Origin: Paenibacillus castaneae | GTDB lineage: Bacteria > Bacillota > Bacilli > Paenibacillales > Paenibacillaceae | Assembly (NCBI RefSeq): GCF_002884445.1 | Contig: NZ_KZ614144.1 | Span: 1,406,202-1,470,201 of the forward strand | Reading direction: 5' to 3' | Length of the DNA: 64,000 bases | Notes under the pieces: generated by a model | What the model saw: only the letters and a program-made list of their open reading frames with translations | Told to the model about the DNA's origin: nothing | Database searches by the model: none | Translations under genes and position numbers: made by a program | Shown here: positions 1 to 7,900 of the stretch, piece by piece | How positions within the stretch are numbered: the first letter of the stretch is position 1 | Layout of the letters: every line of letters begins with the position of its first letter

Positions 1-4
1 GTCG

Positions 5-433
5 ATGTCATTCGAACGATACATGTTAGATATGGTTCAGCCTATGCGTGATGATCTTACTCGCATTGGTATTCAGGAGCTTCGCACGCCTGAGGAAGTA
101 GAAGAAAGCTTGCCGAACGCAAAGGGTACGGCACTAGTTGTTATTAACTCCGTTTGCGGATGTGCTGCAGGCCAATGCCGCCCAGGAGTTGCTGAGGCGC
201 TCCAGCATGATATTACACCTGATCATTTATACACTGTTTTTGCTGGACAGGATAAAGAAGCGACAGCGAAAGCGCGCGAATATTTCGCTCCATACCCGCC
301 TTCTTCCCCTTCCATCGCGCTGATGAAGGACGGAGAGCTCGTATACTTTATTGAGCGCCACCAAATCGAAAACCGCTCTGCAGCGGACATTTCAGCTGAT
401 TTGTCTGATGCTTTCGATCGGTTTTGCCGCTAA
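5..433 (+). CDS. Bacilliredoxin, BrxA/BrxB (YphP/YqiW) family
   Basis: A 142-residue cytosolic thiol-disulfide protein that removes bacillithiol from S-bacillithiolated proteins. The hallmark CGC motif lies in the stretch VVINSVCGCAAGQCRPG (about residues 45-61), followed by the family signatures VFAGQDKEATA and PPSSPS. Length and sequence fit the YphP/YqiW family of Bacillus throughout. Unlike the two Bacillus proteins as I recall them, there is an extra cysteine shortly after the CGC motif (AGQCRP). The ATG at base 5 gives a full-length N terminus, so the gene is complete although it starts at the window edge; its promoter lies outside. I cannot decide between BrxA and BrxB orthology. Confidence 0.93.
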   Translation: MSFERYMLDMVQPMRDDLTRIGIQELRTPEEVEESLPNAKGTALVVINSVCGCAAGQCRPGVAEALQHDITPDHLYTVFAGQDKEATAKAREYFAPYPPSSPSIALMKDGELVYFIERHQIENRSAADISADLSDAFDRFCR

Positions 434-447
434 TAAAGGACTTTGTT

Positions 448-1257
448 ATGAGCCTACAACAAGAAATTATTGAACGGCTTGGCGTGAAGCCGACGATTGA
501 CCCCGATACAGAAATTCGCAAGCGGGTAGATTTCTTAAAGCAATATATTAAGCAATCGGGTACAACGGGGCTGCTTATTGCAATTAGCGGCGGCATCGAT
601 AGTGCGGTAGCAGCCGGACTTTGCAAGCGTGCAACGGATGAGCTCAGTGCTGAGACAGGCCGCGAATATATGACCCTTGGCGTGTTCCAGCCGTATGGCG
701 AACAGTCTGACATTGCGGACAGCTACGCAGTAGCGGAAGCATTTGATCTGAAGCACCGCGCCGAGACGAATATTTCTGAAGCCGTGGATGAAATTGCGCT
801 AGAGGTTGAGCATAGTTTTAAATCATTAGGTATGCCGCGTCATTTGAGCCGCGGCGGCAAAGGCAATGTAAAGGCAAGAACGCGTATGGTAATGCAATAT
901 GCGCTCGCATTTGACCTTAACCTGCTTGTTGTGGGCACAGATCATGCTTCTGAATCGATTACTGGCTTTTATACGAAGTGGGGCGACGGTGCGGTGGATC
1001 TTACTCCGCTCAGCACGCTTAATAAGCGTCAGGTTCGCCAGCTAGCCTCACATATCGGCGTTCCGCAGAGCGTGCTCGACAAAGCGCCTACTGCCGGTCT
1101 ATGGGATGGCCAAACCGATGAGAATGAGCTTGGCATCACCTATGGTGATAATAGCGACTATCTCGAAGGCAAGACGATTAACGATGAAGCACGAGAGAAG
1201 CTGGAAAAACAATATTTGAAAACCGAACACAAGCGCTCCTTGATCCCAGGAATTTAA
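448..1257 (+). CDS. nadE: NH3-dependent NAD+ synthetase NadE
   Basis: NadE adenylates deamido-NAD and amidates it with ammonia, the last step of NAD synthesis, in the cytosol. The translation (269 aa; Bacillus enzyme about 272) opens SLQQEIIERLGVKPTIDP, has the PP-loop SGGIDSAV near residue 47, KGNVKARTRM, GTDHASESITGFYTK and ends EHKRSLIPGI, all diagnostic. There is no N-terminal glutaminase domain, so ammonia is the nitrogen donor. An upstream in-frame TTG exists at 424, but the ATG at 448 has AAAGGA 7 bases before it and matches the family N terminus. It follows the bacilliredoxin by 14 bases and is probably co-transcribed with it. Confidence 0.95.
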   Translation: MSLQQEIIERLGVKPTIDPDTEIRKRVDFLKQYIKQSGTTGLLIAISGGIDSAVAAGLCKRATDELSAETGREYMTLGVFQPYGEQSDIADSYAVAEAFDLKHRAETNISEAVDEIALEVEHSFKSLGMPRHLSRGGKGNVKARTRMVMQYALAFDLNLLVVGTDHASESITGFYTKWGDGAVDLTPLSTLNKRQVRQLASHIGVPQSVLDKAPTAGLWDGQTDENELGITYGDNSDYLEGKTINDEAREKLEKQYLKTEHKRSLIPGI

Positions 1258-1278
1258 TGCTGGTGGGAGGAGTTAATT

Positions 1279-1330
1279 GGGACTGTCCTGTTAGACCGAG
1301 CAATCGGCATCGGATAGTCCCTTTATTTTG
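1279..1330 (+). terminator. Rho-independent terminator after nadE
   Basis: A 10-bp stem GGGACTGTCC / GGATAGTCCC (one G-T pair) with a 23-base loop is followed by CTTTATTTTG. It closes the bacilliredoxin-nadE unit. Confidence 0.8.
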
Positions 1331-1428
1331 TGGTCAGTTGGTGAGCGATTACTATATTAAGAAGATTAAAGATGGAGTTCTCATCATAGAGCAGATCTAT
1401 GCTAGTTTAATATAAAGGGGCGATAAAT

Positions 1429-1884
1429 GTGAAACCAATCAGAAACTCTGCGAAAGCAGTCATCATAGCGGATAATCATATTCTTTTGACGAAAAATTTA
1501 GATTCAGACGGCTATTTTTATTTATATCCCGGCGGCGGTCAAGAGAAAGGCGAGGAGCTTAAGGACGCGGTCATTCGGGAATGTTTAGAGGAAACAGGCT
1601 GCCAAGTAAGCGTAAAGGATTTACTGTTTATTCGAGAGTATATTGGTCAAAATCATGAATTTGCAAAATGGGACAGCGACATTCATCAAGTGGAATTTTA
1701 TTTCGAATGTGTTATGGAAACGCAGAACGCTTCCTTCGCCGGCGATAATCCTGATGCAGACCAAGTAGGTGTGGAATGGATTGCACTTAATCAGTTGGAT
1801 GAGATTCGAGTTTACCCAAAAGGGCTTACCAAGCACATGCAAAATAACTTGAAAAAGCCGTGTTATATAGGAGACTCGAATTAG
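1429..1884 (+). CDS. Nudix hydrolase
   Basis: A 151-residue cytosolic hydrolase of nucleoside-diphosphate-linked compounds. The Nudix box is complete: GGGQEKGEELKDAVIRECLE continuing EETGC, with the metal-binding REC(L)EE core near residues 47-53. The N terminus (KAVIIADNHILLTKN) is the usual first strand of a MutT-like fold. The start is GTG at 1429 with AAAGGGG 8 bases upstream. The stop is one base away from the start of the DUF2809 gene, so the two are a likely operon. Substrate cannot be inferred; acidic C-terminal stretches are unremarkable. Confidence 0.88.
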   Translation: MKPIRNSAKAVIIADNHILLTKNLDSDGYFYLYPGGGQEKGEELKDAVIRECLEETGCQVSVKDLLFIREYIGQNHEFAKWDSDIHQVEFYFECVMETQNASFAGDNPDADQVGVEWIALNQLDEIRVYPKGLTKHMQNNLKKPCYIGDSN

Positions 1885-1885
1885 T

Positions 1886-2284
1886 TTGAAAAAGACAATC
1901 CCGTACTTAATCGCAGTATTCGTCGTTATGCTGCTAGGGCTAGGCTCAAGAGCCTTTGCTGACTCCTTGCCCGTGTTCGTAGCGAACCATTTCGGCGATG
2001 CGCTTTGGGCCGCTATGATATATTTAGGCGTACGCACTATATGGGTACATATGAGCCTTATGAGGGCAGTACTTATAAGTGCTATTTTTTGTTATGGAAT
2101 CGAGTTCAGCCAGCTTTATCAAGCCGATTGGATCAATAGCATTCGAAGGACACTGCTCGGCTCATTAATACTCGGGAGCAGTTATGTGACTATAGATTTG
2201 GTAAGATACACTGTCGGAATAGGCATAGCTTTCCTGATCGATAGATATTGTAGCGGAAAGCAGCAGAAAACTACTAGGAAATAA
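1886..2284 (+). CDS. DUF2809 family membrane protein
   Basis: A 132-residue integral membrane protein with about four hydrophobic segments. The pattern LGLGSRAF...LPVFVANHFGDALWAAMIY near the N terminus and YGIEFSQLYQADWINSIRRT in the middle is characteristic of the DUF2809 (YjgA-like) family, whose function is unknown. The start is TTG at 1886, two bases after the Nudix stop, with AGGAGA about 11 bases upstream inside the Nudix gene, so translation is probably coupled. The last nine residues are basic and should face the cytoplasm. Confidence 0.75.
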   Translation: MKKTIPYLIAVFVVMLLGLGSRAFADSLPVFVANHFGDALWAAMIYLGVRTIWVHMSLMRAVLISAIFCYGIEFSQLYQADWINSIRRTLLGSLILGSSYVTIDLVRYTVGIGIAFLIDRYCSGKQQKTTRK

Positions 2285-2286
2285 AA

Positions 2287-2328
2287 ATTGCTGAGAGGGC
2301 TGCGCTGGATAATCCAAGCAGCCCTCAG
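2287..2328. terminator. Convergent terminator between DUF2809 and SGNH genes
   Basis: The stem CTGAGaGGGCTGC (2291-2303) pairs with GCAGCCCTCAG (2318-2328). On the minus strand it is followed by CAATTTTTAT, giving a good intrinsic terminator for the SGNH hydrolase gene; on the plus strand the U-tract is poor. Confidence 0.75.
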
Positions 2329-2354
2329 TCTTATGAAACGGCTCATTGCCATCG

Positions 2355-3503
2355 TTACCGCGAATACCAATTCAAAAAAGCATCTGCTACTGCTGTTCCA
2401 GCTAGACCATTCGGATGCGGATCCATTTCGGAGCTCATATATTTCGGTCTGATTTGCCTGTCATTAGGCACGGCTTCGCCCAGCACTTCAGCAATATCGA
2501 AAATGCCGGAAACGCCGGAAACGCCGCTTGGCTCGCCAGAACGAATCCACTCGTTGACTGTCCGCCATGCTGTTTCCATTTCATCGGAAAAATTAAACGG
2601 GGGCAGCGTGCAAAGCCAAATGACTATAGCAGGCTTATTGTTTTTCAATTGCTCGATTATTGAAGTTAAATCAGCAATCAGCTGCTTAGAGCTGCGGTTT
2701 CCGGTTCCAATATCGTTCACACCTAAACAAATAACGACCTCATCGCCTTGCGCGGCTTTGGACAGCCAAGCGCTGTCTTCCACCAAATCATAAGCCCTTC
2801 CCCAACCGCTGCCAATATTCCATGTACCGATGTCTGGTCCTAATCCAGCTGCGATCTTGGCGGCCCAGAATGTATATCCGTCCTGCTCCGTACGTACCCC
2901 TTGTGTAATGGAATCTCCTAGAAAAACGATTGTTTTTGAAACCTCTTTCTTGTAAGCAAGCAAAGCAGGCAGAATCTGTTTATTTCCTGAAGGGACAAAG
3001 CTTTCGGCGCTTTGCTGTTCAGCGAGATTGCCTTCCGATTCATATGTAGTCGCTAGCGGTGTTTCAGTGTTGAAAGGAATGCCATTCTCTAAACCCTCCA
3101 CCGTAATTGTCCACGAGAACGCGACAAAGTGATTGTGTGGAATTTGAACAGCAGCTGTATCGCTCCAAAACCTTTCGCCAGGCAAAACGTCCTTGAAGCG
3201 AGAGGCATCAAACGTAAGGGGACAAGAGCTTCCTTCTACTACGCTGCCATCAGGCTGTTCTCCGCCATCTGCCACAAAGCAGGATTCAATACGCCAGTTT
3301 CCACCGAAGTCATTGGCTTTGGACTCCATGCCATCTGACCAAGTAGAATCCACGACGTTGCTGTGCCACAGCCTCAGATGAAGCTGACCAAACTCGCGCG
3401 GTTTGAAATAGGAGCGATAGGTAATCGTGCTCTTTTTTTCTGTTCTAAGCATATAATTAGTCGCGGTTGAAAGCGTCGTGACCGAGGTATATCCGATTTG
3501 CAA
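2355..3503 (-). CDS. SGNH/GDSL-family hydrolase (carbohydrate esterase-like)
   Basis: About 382 residues. The N-terminal half is beta-rich without recognised motifs. The C-terminal half is an SGNH esterase domain: block I IVFLGDSITQG with the nucleophile Ser (about residue 195), block II Gly in IGSGWGR, block III CLGVNDIG with the Asn, and block V DPHPNG supplying Asp and His. Such proteins deacylate sugars or lipids. There is no signal peptide, suggesting a cytosolic enzyme acting on imported glycosides. The longest frame starts with TTG at 3539, but TTG at 3503 has GAGGAG at good spacing and is preferred. It is divergent from the large GGDEF/EAL gene. Confidence 0.85.
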   Translation of the reverse strand: MQIGYTSVTTLSTATNYMLRTEKKSTITYRSYFKPREFGQLHLRLWHSNVVDSTWSDGMESKANDFGGNWRIESCFVADGGEQPDGSVVEGSSCPLTFDASRFKDVLPGERFWSDTAAVQIPHNHFVAFSWTITVEGLENGIPFNTETPLATTYESEGNLAEQQSAESFVPSGNKQILPALLAYKKEVSKTIVFLGDSITQGVRTEQDGYTFWAAKIAAGLGPDIGTWNIGSGWGRAYDLVEDSAWLSKAAQGDEVVICLGVNDIGTGNRSSKQLIADLTSIIEQLKNNKPAIVIWLCTLPPFNFSDEMETAWRTVNEWIRSGEPSGVSGVSGIFDIAEVLGEAVPNDRQIRPKYMSSEMDPHPNGLAGTAVADAFLNWYSR

Positions 3504-3688
3504 AGCATCCAGCTCCTCAATAAAAAATGTTTCTCTCAAAATATCATTTTTTAAAAAAATTGGCTATAGCTGCGTTTCGAGAATATGATGTCTCCTGTTA
3601 TATTATCGATTTAATGGTACCGTTTTCATATTGGAAATGATATGATTTCAATACAACCTTTTGACGACATAAGGGAGATGTATTTTTT

Positions 3689-6600
3689 ATGCAGCGCAAA
3701 CCTACTATCGGCTTACTCACCCCTTTTTTTGGCGGTAACTATCTTGGTGAGCTTATTAATTCGATTCAGAAGGCTGTTCAAAGCAGCGGTGCGCGCTTAC
3801 TAGCCATTCGCACTGCCGGCAAGCCGTTTGATTGCCCTATCGCGATGGATCACGTCGATGGCTGGATTATATTGAATGTCGCAGTCACAGACGAATATAT
3901 TCAAGAGCTGTCAGAGCGTTGGAAAAAACCAATTGTGACAATCTCGAAGGATATAACGAGTTTGCGTGTAAACGGTCAAATGGTGGTTTGCGATAATGAA
4001 GGCGCAATTATGAAAGCGGTCGAACATTTATATGAGCACGGTCATCGCTCGATCGGTTTTGTTGGACATATAAGCTTAGATGATATGAAGCTGCGCTTAA
4101 GCGGGTATAAGAAAGCTCTTGAGTTGCACCAATTACCCTTTAACCCCGAGTATATAATCGATGCGGGGGATTTTAGCATGCTCGGAGGCCGGGTGGCAGC
4201 ACAGCGGATTGTAGATGCAGGATTTCCTTTCAATGCGGCTGTCGTATGCACGGACATGATGGCTATCGGTTTAATAGAACGACTAATGGAGCTAGGCTAT
4301 CATGTGCCAGATGATTTTGCTTTAATTGGGTTTGACGATACAGCTACAGCAAAAACAAGCAAGCCGAGTATTTCAAGCATTAATCAGAATATTCCCACTG
4401 CGGGGGCAATGGCTGTTAATCTGGTTCTGCGTCAAATGGAGGAAAAAGCGCCATATCCGCCGCAGCGGCATCTGATTGAATGTGCACTAGTCACGCGTGA
4501 TTCTTGCGGCTGCAGCTCTAGGCATGAGGAATGGAAGCCAAGCAAACCTGCCCTTCAAGCTTTTGCGTCTGACAAAAACAGAATGGCTCAGCTTGGCATA
4601 CACTATGAATTTAACAAGTTTATACTTAATTATACGATTGAGAAGATAAGAGATCTATCATGGGCGTTAGCCCCCCATTTCCATTGGGGCAGCCTTGGGC
4701 TTTGGAATGAAAGGTCATCCATATCTAATCACTTGACGATAAATGAATGTTTTCATTTCCATAAGAATGAAGATATAATTCCTATTTCAGAGCATGGACA
4801 TAAAATCGTAATAGACGTGACCAGTTACCCGCCATATGACCAAATAATAAGTGAGAATTTCGCAGAAGAAAGTGAAATGACTTATTTAATTCCTTATCGG
4901 ACCATTCAAGATAATTGGAGTGTGTTAGCTCTAGGTACATCCTTGCGCAATGCTGTCAGCAAAATGAATGATTATATGTCTGTTGTTCACTATCTTGATC
5001 TTATAGCAACTACGCTGGATCGACAGGCGCTAATAGAAGAGCTAAAGGAGCAGGGAACACAATATAGACAAATAGCAGAGCAATTGGAAATTGTATCAAG
5101 AACCTCTAATGACGGAATATGGGAATTGGATCTTGTTACAGGTGAAGTCATCTGGAATCAACGCTTCTATGATTTATTGTGCACGACGGAAGCGAATCGC
5201 TTCGAAATGCTAATTCATACGGATGACTGGATTGCGTACCAGCATGCCTTTAACGCTCATATGGAGACTCAAGCCGCATTCATGGTAGATGCGCGTCTGC
5301 TTAAGCATTCAGGCGAATATGTCTGGGTGGTTATTTCCGGTGAAGTGCTGCGAGACAGCGAAGGAAAACCGATTAGAATGGTGGGATCGGTGAGAGATAT
5401 AACGGAACGCAAACAGGCTGAGGACAAGATGCGTTATTTGGCATACCACGATGCCTTAACCGGCCTAACGAATAGACGGCGTTTTTATGATGAAATAACA
5501 GCCGCTGCCCAAATAACAGAGCAATCCTTTGCTGTTATTGTACTGGATCTGGATCATTTCAAAAAAGTGAACGACAGCTATGGCCATCAAATGGGTGACC
5601 GGCTGCTGCAGCTTGCAGCCGACGGGCTGAAGCAATTGGTTCGGAAGAATGATCATATTGCCAGGTTCGGCGGAGACGAATTCGTCATCATGTATCAGTT
5701 TGACGAAATAGCCGAGGTGGAAGCCTTTGCACAATCCATTTCCAAAAATTTATCTTCGCTATTATTAGAGGAAGGTATTAATTTGACTATTACATTGAGC
5801 GCAGGTATTAGTGTATTCCCCCGTGATGGCGGAGATGCGGATACTTTAATTAAAAAAGCAGATATTGCGATGTATAAGGTGAAGCAGGATGGCAAAAATC
5901 ATTATGAAATATTTTCGCAGCAGATGATTGAACAAACGATGTGGCGTCTTAATACAGAAAATGAACTTAAGGATGCCGTAGCGAAGGGGCAATTCGTGCT
6001 GCATTATCAGCCCCAAATCCATATGGAGACAGGTGAGCTATTCGGCGTGGAAGCTTTGTTAAGATGGCATTCTCCAACCCGCGGAATTATTTCTCCGTTA
6101 ACTTTCATTCCGCTAGCCGAGGAGACTGGACTTATTGTGCCTATAGGGGAATGGGTTATAGAAGAAGCCTGCCGCCAAAGCACGGAGTGGCTAAATAGAG
6201 GATATAAGCCTTTGAAAATTTCGGTTAATATATCTGGACAACAGCTGAAGCAGCCGGATTTCGTACATAGGGTGAAGCGAATTGTGGAGAAGACGGGAAT
6301 GAACCCTCATTATTTATGCATTGAGATAACGGAAAGCACTGTAATCGATGATCTGGATTCGACCATTAAGATGTTTAAACAGTTATCCGAGCTTGGCATT
6401 CATATGTCGATGGACGATTTCGGTACAGGCTATTCCTCATTATCTGTATTAAAGCGGCTGCCGCTTAACATGCTCAAAATAGATAAATCGTTCATACGTG
6501 AAATGACGCATGAGCATCAGGATTTCGATATTGTCAAAGCGATCATATCCATCTCCAAAAGCTTGAAGCTGCAAATCGTAGCAGAGGGAGTAGAACAAAG

Positions 6601-6712
6601 GGAGCAATACGATTTGCTGCAGGAGCTTGGCTGCCATTATATGCAGGGCTACTATATAAGCAAGCCGCTGACTGCGGAACAGCTTGAGAAAGATATACTT
6701 GTATCCTTGTAG
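3689..6712 (+). CDS. LacI-like sensor-PAS-GGDEF-EAL cyclic-di-GMP protein
   Basis: A 1007-residue soluble protein. Residues 1-275 resemble the effector-binding half of LacI/GalR repressors (IGLLTPFFGG at the start; GHRSIGFVGH, AVVCTDMMAIG, IGFDDTATAKTS later) but no HTH precedes it. A CGCS segment at about 273 leads into an uncharacterised region to about 440, then a PAS domain (DGIWELDL to VGSVRDITERK, about 470-570), a GGDEF domain with intact GGDEF near 659, and an EAL domain with EALLRW near 787, EITES, DDFGTGYSSL and KIDKSF. Both catalytic signatures are intact, so it could make and degrade c-di-GMP under control of a small ligand. It has no membrane segment. The PilZ gene at 46230 is a possible downstream reader in the same window. 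Confidence 0.93.
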   Translation: MQRKPTIGLLTPFFGGNYLGELINSIQKAVQSSGARLLAIRTAGKPFDCPIAMDHVDGWIILNVAVTDEYIQELSERWKKPIVTISKDITSLRVNGQMVVCDNEGAIMKAVEHLYEHGHRSIGFVGHISLDDMKLRLSGYKKALELHQLPFNPEYIIDAGDFSMLGGRVAAQRIVDAGFPFNAAVVCTDMMAIGLIERLMELGYHVPDDFALIGFDDTATAKTSKPSISSINQNIPTAGAMAVNLVLRQMEEKAPYPPQRHLIECALVTRDSCGCSSRHEEWKPSKPALQAFASDKNRMAQLGIHYEFNKFILNYTIEKIRDLSWALAPHFHWGSLGLWNERSSISNHLTINECFHFHKNEDIIPISEHGHKIVIDVTSYPPYDQIISENFAEESEMTYLIPYRTIQDNWSVLALGTSLRNAVSKMNDYMSVVHYLDLIATTLDRQALIEELKEQGTQYRQIAEQLEIVSRTSNDGIWELDLVTGEVIWNQRFYDLLCTTEANRFEMLIHTDDWIAYQHAFNAHMETQAAFMVDARLLKHSGEYVWVVISGEVLRDSEGKPIRMVGSVRDITERKQAEDKMRYLAYHDALTGLTNRRRFYDEITAAAQITEQSFAVIVLDLDHFKKVNDSYGHQMGDRLLQLAADGLKQLVRKNDHIARFGGDEFVIMYQFDEIAEVEAFAQSISKNLSSLLLEEGINLTITLSAGISVFPRDGGDADTLIKKADIAMYKVKQDGKNHYEIFSQQMIEQTMWRLNTENELKDAVAKGQFVLHYQPQIHMETGELFGVEALLRWHSPTRGIISPLTFIPLAEETGLIVPIGEWVIEEACRQSTEWLNRGYKPLKISVNISGQQLKQPDFVHRVKRIVEKTGMNPHYLCIEITESTVIDDLDSTIKMFKQLSELGIHMSMDDFGTGYSSLSVLKRLPLNMLKIDKSFIREMTHEHQDFDIVKAIISISKSLKLQIVAEGVEQREQYDLLQELGCHYMQGYYISKPLTAEQLEKDILVSL

Positions 6713-6775
6713 CTCGCATATTTTGTTGCATAACGTTCACAACTGTATAGCTCTATCGAGTCATGCGCCTGCAGG

Positions 6776-6818
6776 CCTCCATTGATACAATTTGGTAAGT
6801 TAATCAAATCAATGGAGG
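6776..6818 (+). promoter_or_regulatory. Hairpin occluding the SD of the DUF4198 gene, terminator-like
   Basis: CCTCCATTGAT (6776-6786) and ATCAATGGAGG (6808-6818) are perfect 11-base reverse complements with a 21-base loop. The right arm contains the GGAGG Shine-Dalgarno for the ATG at 6827, and the arm is followed by TTTTTATT. The element may act as an intrinsic terminator for the gene upstream, as translational control of the copper module, or both. Confidence 0.7.
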
Positions 6819-6826
6819 TTTTTATT

Positions 6827-7891
6827 ATGAATGTAAGAAAGAAATTTGCAGCAATGGCGTTAGCAGGAGTATTATCATTAAGTGCAGCTGTACCTGTATT
6901 CGCACATGACGGCTGGACGCAGGCAAGTACGCCAATTGTAGCTCAAGGACAGATTTCTTATGTAGAGTTAATGTACGGAAACCACTCAAATGAGCATAAG
7001 AGCTATCGCATAGACGGCCAATGGGGAAGCGATACATCTAAGGTTTACGTAACGACACCAGCAGGAGTGAAGTCTGATATTACGAGCACTCGTTTCTATA
7101 CGGGGGAACCGGCTACTGAAACAACGCCAGCATTAAATAATTATTTCGTAGCTTCGTTTAAATCGAATGTGCCGGGCGCTTATATTATTTCAACAGAAGG
7201 AGACAGCGTCTTCAAGAGCGCAACTGCGGCAAGCCGTACACTGCGCAGTGCGAAAGCATTTGTAGCGGTGGGAGACATTCCTGTGCTTGATCGGGTAAAG
7301 GCACTTACTGGATTCTCCAAGCAAGTAAGCCCGGATCGGGCCGAGCTGATTCCGCAATTCAATCCAGCCGCAATCACACCGGATGAGAAGGTTTCGATTC
7401 AATTGCTGTTGAAAGGCGCGCCGCTTGCAGATACGAATGTAGATGTCATTCGCCGCAGCACTTCAGAAGCAACCGAGCTGAAGACAGATGCGAACGGATT
7501 GGTCTCATTCACGACAGGAGCTGCCGACTATTACTTAGTTCGTGCTAAACCTAGCACGACGGAAGCCAAGGAAGGCGAATACAGCTCAACCAATTACGAA
7601 GCAACGTTGACTTTTACCGTTCAGAATAAATCAACGAAGCTGCCAGGTGCCGTATCATCAGGCAATCCACAGCTTTATATGAATAGCGATGCTGTTGCCG
7701 TAAGCAGCTTGAAAATTCAACAGGGTGTGACCATGGTAGATGCTTCATTCATTCGTCAATATGTGGATGCAGCCTATAAAGGTTCCGGTCTTGTAGCGCT
7801 GCGCACTGCAGTAGAAGCTGCAGGCGCATCAATTGAATATTTTCCAGCTGTAGGCCAAACGCAAGCAGCAATTGCAATATATACGAAATAA
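6827..7891 (+). CDS. Secreted DUF4198-type protein of a copper module
   Basis: About 354 residues with a clear signal peptide (NVRKKFAAMALAGVLSLSA, cleavage near AVPVFA-HDG). The mature N terminus starts HDGW and continues with a DUF4198-like pattern (YVELMYGNHSNEHK, TPAGVKSDI, ATELKTDANGLVSF), a family of exported proteins linked to metal uptake or resistance. The last about 75 residues (LYMNSDAVAV to YFPAVGQTQAAIAIY) resemble a copper-amine-oxidase N-terminal-like repeat common in Paenibacillus exoproteins. The start at 6827 is chosen over 6782 because of the AATGGAGG SD and the signal peptide. It is 9 bases upstream of the CopC-CopD gene, so a role in copper handling is inferred. Confidence 0.75.
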   Translation: MNVRKKFAAMALAGVLSLSAAVPVFAHDGWTQASTPIVAQGQISYVELMYGNHSNEHKSYRIDGQWGSDTSKVYVTTPAGVKSDITSTRFYTGEPATETTPALNNYFVASFKSNVPGAYIISTEGDSVFKSATAASRTLRSAKAFVAVGDIPVLDRVKALTGFSKQVSPDRAELIPQFNPAAITPDEKVSIQLLLKGAPLADTNVDVIRRSTSEATELKTDANGLVSFTTGAADYYLVRAKPSTTEAKEGEYSSTNYEATLTFTVQNKSTKLPGAVSSGNPQLYMNSDAVAVSSLKIQQGVTMVDASFIRQYVDAAYKGSGLVALRTAVEAAGASIEYFPAVGQTQAAIAIYTK

Positions 7892-7900
7892 AGGATGCCT

